Origin: an uncultured Oscillospiraceae bacterium
GTDB taxonomy: Bacteria; Bacillota; Clostridia; Oscillospirales; Ruminococcaceae
DNA length: 8,849 nt
Reading direction: 5' to 3'
Assembly: GCA_904502045.1 (NCBI GenBank)
Contig: CAJGEB010000035.1
Location: 1 to 8,849 of the forward strand
The position numbers were made by a program, and so were the translations under genes. The notes under the pieces were generated by a model. The model did no database searches. It had not been told where the DNA came from and worked only from the letters and a program-made list of their open reading frames with translations. Every line of letters starts with the position of its first letter. Positions within the stretch are counted from its first letter, which is position 1. Below are positions 5,969 to 8,849 of the stretch, one piece after another.

Positions 5969-6685
5969 TTATTTATACTTTGCGAGCAATTCCTTAACTA
6001 CCTCGGAAGCAATAATGTATCCGGCAACCGGGGGAACGAACGAGATACTTGCGGGGGAATGTTTACCGCCTGCATCTCCGCAGGAAACTTTGGCGGGAAT
6101 TTCAGTGCTGTAAATTGTTTTGAATGAGGAAATACCCCTTTTTGAGGATTCCTTGCGCATTATTCTTGCCAAAGGGCAGCCGTTACCTAAAGTATCCTCG
6201 ATCTTACCCACACGGAGCTTTGTAGGATCTGTGCGGTTACCCGTTCCCATACAGCTGATAACGGGAATTGAAAGCTCCTGAGCTTTTTTTATAATATACA
6301 ATTTAGCCGAAACCGAATCTACCGCATCGACAATAAAATCGGGTGAATAACCGAAGACAGCGTCTCCGGACTCCTCGGAGATAAATTTATCGACAGAAGT
6401 AATACTGATATCGGGATTTATAACTCTGAGCCGCTCCTTCATAACTTCGGTCTTTTTACGTCCAACCGAATCGACGGTAGCTATAATTTGTCGGTTTAGG
6501 TTAGTAATATCGACGGTATCGAAATCTGCAATCAAGAGGCTTCCGATACCTGCTCTGCAGAGAGCCTCGCAAGCGGAGCCGCCGACACCGCCGAGACCTA
6601 TGACTGCTACTTTGGATTTTTGCAATATGGCGACGGAATCCTCTCCGATGAGGGACTTGGTACGCGCAAGCCAATCGTTAACCAC
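5969..6685 (-). CDS. tcdA: tRNA threonylcarbamoyladenosine dehydratase TcdA (ThiF/E1-like)
   Basis: A 238-residue cytosolic enzyme of the ThiF/MoeB/E1 superfamily. TcdA uses ATP to cyclise t6A at position 37 of ANN-decoding tRNAs into ct6A. Seen: nucleotide-binding VIGLGGVGGSACEAL (28-42), DFDTVDITNLNRQI (54-67) with the conserved Arg of the NRQI motif, VINPDI (88-93), DAVDSVSAK (119-127) and the TcdA-specific DPTKLRVGKIEDT (151-163) followed by a C-terminal YSTE motif. It is slightly shorter than E. coli TcdA (268) and close to the Bacillus form YrvM. The frame contains a GTG at 6694, but I prefer the GTG at 6685: GAGG lies 8 nt before it and would overlap the earlier GTG. It lies directly downstream of the 6S RNA gene with no room for a separate promoter, so co-transcription is likely. 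Confidence 0.92.
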   Translation of the reverse strand: MVNDWLARTKSLIGEDSVAILQKSKVAVIGLGGVGGSACEALCRAGIGSLLIADFDTVDITNLNRQIIATVDSVGRKKTEVMKERLRVINPDISITSVDKFISEESGDAVFGYSPDFIVDAVDSVSAKLYIIKKAQELSIPVISCMGTGNRTDPTKLRVGKIEDTLGNGCPLARIMRKESSKRGISSFKTIYSTEIPAKVSCGDAGGKHSPASISFVPPVAGYIIASEVVKELLAKYK

Positions 6686-6701
6686 AGAAAACACCTCGTA
6701 A

Positions 6702-6857
6702 AAATAAATACCCCCGCAAGTGCCGAAAAGCCGGATGTTAGAACCCCGTAACGAGACAGGTTGGGTAAAACCTCCTTAACGTTTCGCGCTCCCTTCGTCC
6801 ATAAAAATGGGAGGTCTGCAATCCGCGTCAAGAGCAGGAATCCCTATTCAAAACATT
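6702..6857 (-). ncRNA. ssrS: 6S RNA
   Basis: About 155 nt on the minus strand between the DUF1292 gene and tcdA fold into a 6S-like rod. The closing stem pairs AUUCCUGC (6841-6834) with GCGGGGGU (6717-6710). A second stem pairs GCGGAU (6826-6821) with AUCCGGC (6736-6730), with one bulged G. A large internal bubble carries a small 3'-side hairpin (6762-6742), and an upper stem pairs ACCUCC (6815-6810) with GGAGGU (6775-6770). The 3' end carries CCGGCUUUUCGGCACUUGCGGG, as in clostridial 6S RNAs, and runs into UAUUUAUUUUU. Known: 6S RNA mimics an open promoter and sequesters sigma-A RNA polymerase in stationary phase. As I recall, Bacillus bsrA also neighbours the tcdA homologue yrvM, which supports the call. 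Both ends are approximate. Confidence 0.78.
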
Positions 6858-6863
6858 TGTAGG

Positions 6864-6892
6864 ATTAAAAATGCCGGCGGTTTCTCGAACAA
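6864..6892 (-). promoter_or_regulatory. Candidate sigma-A promoter for 6S RNA
   Basis: On the minus strand, TTGTTC (6892-6887), a 17-bp spacer and TTTAAT (6869-6864) predict a start near 6857, just before the 6S closing stem. The hexamers are moderate matches, but the position fits the RNA. No terminator is visible between the DUF1292 stop and this site. Confidence 0.5.
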
Positions 6893-6915
6893 AGCAGGGG
6901 AGTTTTAAGAACGGA

Positions 6916-7215
6916 TTATTCCTCTTCGATATCGTAGAAATCCTCGAGTCTTTCCATAAACATAGCGGAGATCTCGTTGAATTCGTCCTCGTCCTCGATA
7001 GCCTCAAGGAATTCCTGGCCGTCCTCTTCAATAATGCGGAGGATAATGAGCTCACCGTCATCATTTTCAAGGGAATCGTCATCCGCAACGGGAATCAAAG
7101 CAACGTAGCTTTTGTCATCGACATCAAGGGAATCAATGAGCTCAAAGGAGTGCTCAACGCCATCCTCATCAACGAGAGAGAGTATATCCGGACCGTATTC
7201 TAATTCTTCGGACAT
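6916..7215 (-). CDS. DUF1292 family protein (YrzB-like)
   Basis: A 99-residue, strongly acidic cytosolic protein of the DUF1292 family, widespread in Firmicutes and without an established biochemical function. Seen: the family N-terminus ITDxDG-like stretch ILSLVDEDGVEHSFELIDSL (10-29), then SYVALIPVADDD (35-46), a central acidic run, ELIILRIIEEDGQEFLEAIEDEDEFNEISAMFME and a Glu-rich tail. The frame can be extended to a TTG at 7233, but the ATG at 7215 is preferred. It gives MSEEL and has AAAGGA about 11 nt upstream, while the TTG would sit on top of that site. It has its own promoter, is divergent from the DUF4364 gene, and lies upstream of the 6S RNA with no obvious terminator in between. 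In Bacillus-type genomes DUF1292 genes often follow ruvX-like genes; that context is absent here. Confidence 0.9.
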   Translation of the reverse strand: MSEELEYGPDILSLVDEDGVEHSFELIDSLDVDDKSYVALIPVADDDSLENDDGELIILRIIEEDGQEFLEAIEDEDEFNEISAMFMERLEDFYDIEEE

Positions 7216-7265
7216 TAAAATCATTCCTTTCAAACAACATATAATATTATATTACCGTATAACTA

Positions 7266-7294
7266 ATTTTATAATATTTTTTTCAAGAAGTCAA
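7266..7294 (-). promoter_or_regulatory. Sigma-A promoter for the DUF1292 gene
   Basis: On the minus strand, TTGACT (7294-7289), a 17-bp spacer and TAAAAT (7271-7266) lie about 50 bp before the ATG. The hexamers and spacing are identical to the promoter of the divergent DUF4364 gene. Confidence 0.68.
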
Positions 7295-7328
7295 TGACAA
7301 ATAAATATAAAATGGGAAAGAGAGGCGA

Positions 7329-7357
7329 TTGACTTATAGGAGGAGATGTAGTAAAAT
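7329..7357 (+). promoter_or_regulatory. Sigma-A promoter for the DUF4364 gene
   Basis: TTGACT (7329-7334), a 17-bp spacer and TAAAAT (7352-7357) lie 33 bp before the ATG. This is a good vegetative promoter match, back to back with the DUF1292 promoter and 34 bp apart at their -35 boxes. Confidence 0.68.
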
Positions 7358-7390
7358 AATTAAGGGAAAAATGGAAAAGGGGATGTAGAT

Positions 7391-8023
7391 ATGAGTGGAT
7401 TTTCGGGAGTAGTTAAAGCGGGAGTAAATCCCGGAGCGCCCGACTATGATTTTCAGATAAAGATACTCATATGTTATCTTTTAACGAATATAAAAACTCC
7501 GCTCAGCTTGGAGCAGCTTAGTGAGATACTTGTTTCAGGAGAGCTTGTAAATTATTTCGAGCTTATAAAAGCGGTGTCGGAGCTGATAGATACGGGGCAT
7601 ATTGTAAAGGCAAAGACGAATCCTATGTCGGTGCTTGAAAATTTCAGGTATCCTGAAGACAATATGGTACTGAAGAAGGAAAGCAGGAATCCGGAGTATT
7701 ATGAGGTATCTAAAGAGGGACGTCAGACGGCTGAGCTTTGCGAGAGGGATATTCCGTTATCGTTGCGAGAGAAGGTAATAAAGTACGGTGAAGAGCTGCT
7801 CAACAGAATGAGGATTGAAGCAGAAAACACTGTAAATATCAGGAAAGCAGACGACGGATATATCATTGAAATGAAGATAATAGATTTTGGGTCTAATCTG
7901 TTGGAACTTTCGCTGTTTGCGCCTACTAAAGAGCACGCGGAACATATAAAGAGGAACTTTTTAAAAGCGCCGTCTGAGTTTTACAAGGGAGTAATGAAGT
8001 TGCTTGAAGGCGAAGTAGAGTAA
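7391..8023 (+). CDS. DUF4364 family protein (winged-helix-like)
   Basis: A 210-residue cytosolic protein of the DUF4364 family, found mainly in Clostridia and not functionally characterised. Seen: an N-terminal helical, winged-helix-like region, DFQIKILICYLLTNIKTPLSLEQLSEIL (20-47) followed by ELVNYFELIKAVSELIDTGHIV (51-72), and the wing-type strand YYEVSKEGRQTAELCERDIPLSLREK (103-128), which resembles PadR/ArsR-like regulators. A C-terminal alpha/beta part, TVNIRKADDGYIIEMKIIDFGSNLLELSLFAPT (147-179), is family-specific. The ATG has AAAAGGGG 8 nt upstream and a matching promoter. It is monocistronic, with a strong terminator 21 bp beyond the stop. A role in transcription control is an inference from the fold only. 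Confidence 0.85.
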   Translation: MSGFSGVVKAGVNPGAPDYDFQIKILICYLLTNIKTPLSLEQLSEILVSGELVNYFELIKAVSELIDTGHIVKAKTNPMSVLENFRYPEDNMVLKKESRNPEYYEVSKEGRQTAELCERDIPLSLREKVIKYGEELLNRMRIEAENTVNIRKADDGYIIEMKIIDFGSNLLELSLFAPTKEHAEHIKRNFLKAPSEFYKGVMKLLEGEVE

Positions 8024-8044
8024 AAAAACAATACAAAAAAGAGG

Positions 8045-8094
8045 ATCTCTTCCGAAAAAGTCAAAGTACTTTTTGGGGAGAGATTATTTTTATT
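8045..8094 (+). terminator. Strong intrinsic terminator after the DUF4364 gene
   Basis: A 17-bp stem with a single mismatch pairs 8045-8061 (ATCTCTTCCGAAAAAGT) with 8068-8084 (ACTTTTTGGGGAGAGAT). The loop is 6 nt and the T-rich tail is TATTTTTATT. It isolates the SPOCS gene from upstream transcription. Confidence 0.9.
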
Positions 8095-8113
8095 CATAAA
8101 AAACAGCACAACA

Positions 8114-8142
8114 GAATATTTGGGACAAAATATGAATATAGT
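8114..8142 (+). promoter_or_regulatory. Candidate sigma-E promoter for the SPOCS gene
   Basis: GAATATT (8114-8120) fits the sigma-E -35 consensus KMATATT fully. After 14 bp, AATATAGT (8135-8142) matches 6 of 8 positions of the -10 consensus CATAYAHT. The predicted start is about 30 nt before the ATG. No good sigma-A promoter is seen in the same interval. Confidence 0.45.
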
Positions 8143-8178
8143 GAAGTGAGAAACTATAAAAAGGAGAGGTAAACAGAG

Positions 8179-8849
8179 ATGGATCTTAAGGTATTAAAGG
8201 AACCGGCAATCGTTAACGAAACACTTTGCGAGTATGCGGATGAGCAGGCGATAGAGAGTGATATTTTATTACCGGATTACTGTCCGGAAGCAGCAAGGAT
8301 ATTGAAGTGCACGGGTGAAACGGTAATAACCGAAAAAAGAGTGCTGGGAGATAAGGTGACGGTAGAAGGAGCAGCACTGATAAAAGTCTACTACATAAAT
8401 GACAGCGGCGGACTTAGCGGATATGATGTAAGAATACCGTTTTCAAAAAGCTGTGATTTAAAAAATGCAGCTGATGATGCGATGGTAATAGCAGCGAGCA
8501 CGATAGGATATCTTCACTGCCGAGCGATAAATCAAAGAAGGATATATATAAAAGGAAGTGTAGTGTTAAAAGTAAAAGTAATAGGGCAAAAAAGTGTGGA
8601 GATAGTGCAGGACGCATACGGCAGCGGAATTCAGATAAAAAAAGAAGAGAGCTCGATGATGCGGGTAATAGGAGATAAAACAGAAACGATTGAAGTGAGC
8701 GAGGAGCTTGAACTTGCCTACGGAAAAGAGAGTCCTCAAGAGATACTTAATGTATCAATATCATCCTCTGTAACAGATTCAAAAATAATTGCCAATAAAG
8801 CGATAATAAGAGGCGAATTAAATATAAAGGTAGTTTACAACAAGGAAGA
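8179..8849 (+). CDS. SPOCS/DUF3794 domain protein, SipL-like (right end outside window)
   Basis: An ATG at 8179 with AAGGAGAGG (8161-8169) 9 nt upstream opens a frame that runs without a stop to the window edge, 223 complete codons. Seen: residues about 29-130 form a SPOCS (DUF3794) domain, with the hallmark LPDYCPEAARILKC (31-44), VTVEGAALIKVYYIND, VRIPFSKSCDL and a repetitive beta pattern ending in INQRRIYIKGSVVLKVKVIG. After VSEELELAYG a second SPOCS-like unit begins and is cut off. Known: SipL of Clostridioides difficile carries SPOCS units and a C-terminal LysM, binds SpoIVA and directs coat assembly around the forespore; it is made under sigma-E. No signal peptide is seen. Whether a LysM follows cannot be seen here, so SipL versus another SPOCS protein is unresolved. 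Confidence 0.9.
   Translation, partial: MDLKVLKEPAIVNETLCEYADEQAIESDILLPDYCPEAARILKCTGETVITEKRVLGDKVTVEGAALIKVYYINDSGGLSGYDVRIPFSKSCDLKNAADDAMVIAASTIGYLHCRAINQRRIYIKGSVVLKVKVIGQKSVEIVQDAYGSGIQIKKEESSMMRVIGDKTETIEVSEELELAYGKESPQEILNVSISSSVTDSKIIANKAIIRGELNIKVVYNKE

Noticed and set aside
6871..7203. Plus-strand open frame of 110 codons opposite the DUF1292 gene
   Set aside because: It is the complement of Asp/Glu-rich codons, which gives a long hydrophobic-looking frame; it lacks a ribosome binding site and overlaps the 6S promoter.
8414..8617. Minus-strand leucine-rich open frame near the right end
   Set aside because: It is antisense to the SPOCS gene, whose hallmark LPDYCP motif and ribosome binding site settle the strand.
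1..8849. Mobile element, CRISPR array, phage or defence system
   Set aside because: There are no transposase, integrase, terminal inverted repeats, spaced direct repeats or defence-type domains; codon use is even across the genes.

Overview
The window is an ordinary, gene-dense, AT-rich stretch of a low-GC Gram-positive chromosome. The content points to an endospore-forming member of the Clostridia. It has a germination protease (gpr) divergent from rpsT, a SPOCS-domain (SipL-like) protein, DUF1292 and DUF4364 proteins, a DegV protein and a Firmicutes-style 6S RNA beside tcdA. Strong AGGAGG-type ribosome binding sites and several GTG/TTG starts fit that lineage. I cannot assign a family or genus from this sequence alone.

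Layout. 1-489 (+): C-terminal end of an FtsX/MacB-type ABC permease, cut by the window edge. A shared terminator at 499-554 separates it from a convergent degV (574-1434, -). degV is divergent from an AraC-family regulator (1648-2466, +), and each gene has a good sigma-A promoter in the 213-bp spacer. The AraC gene ends 3 bp from the convergent gpr (2470-3345, -). gpr is divergent from rpsT (3483-3743, +), which is followed by a terminator. A YfbR-like HD nucleotidase (3827-4405, +) and an AI-2E-family membrane protein (4411-5577, +) form a tight pair after it. The AI-2E stop codon overlaps the stop of a convergent half-size TSUP membrane protein (5574-5927, -). Upstream of that, on the minus strand, are tcdA (5969-6685), a 6S RNA gene (about 6702-6857) and a DUF1292 gene (6916-7215). 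The DUF1292 gene is divergent from a DUF4364 winged-helix gene (7391-8023, +), which ends in a strong terminator. A SPOCS/DUF3794 gene (8179 to the right edge, +) closes the window with a candidate sigma-E promoter.

How the genes work together. These are mostly independent housekeeping units: translation (rpsT), tRNA modification (tcdA), nucleotide pool (YfbR-like), transcription control (6S RNA, AraC) and sporulation/germination (gpr, SPOCS). I found no mobile element, CRISPR array, phage or defence island. I saw no convincing sign of a new multi-gene system. The most interesting signals are compact arrangements. The AI-2E gene's apparent terminator lies inside the coding sequence of the convergent TSUP gene. 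The TSUP ribosome binding site is buried in the tcdA terminator hairpin. A 6S RNA runs straight into tcdA. A 22-bp-spaced direct repeat abuts the -35 of the AraC gene. The germination protease has an unusually short pro-segment.
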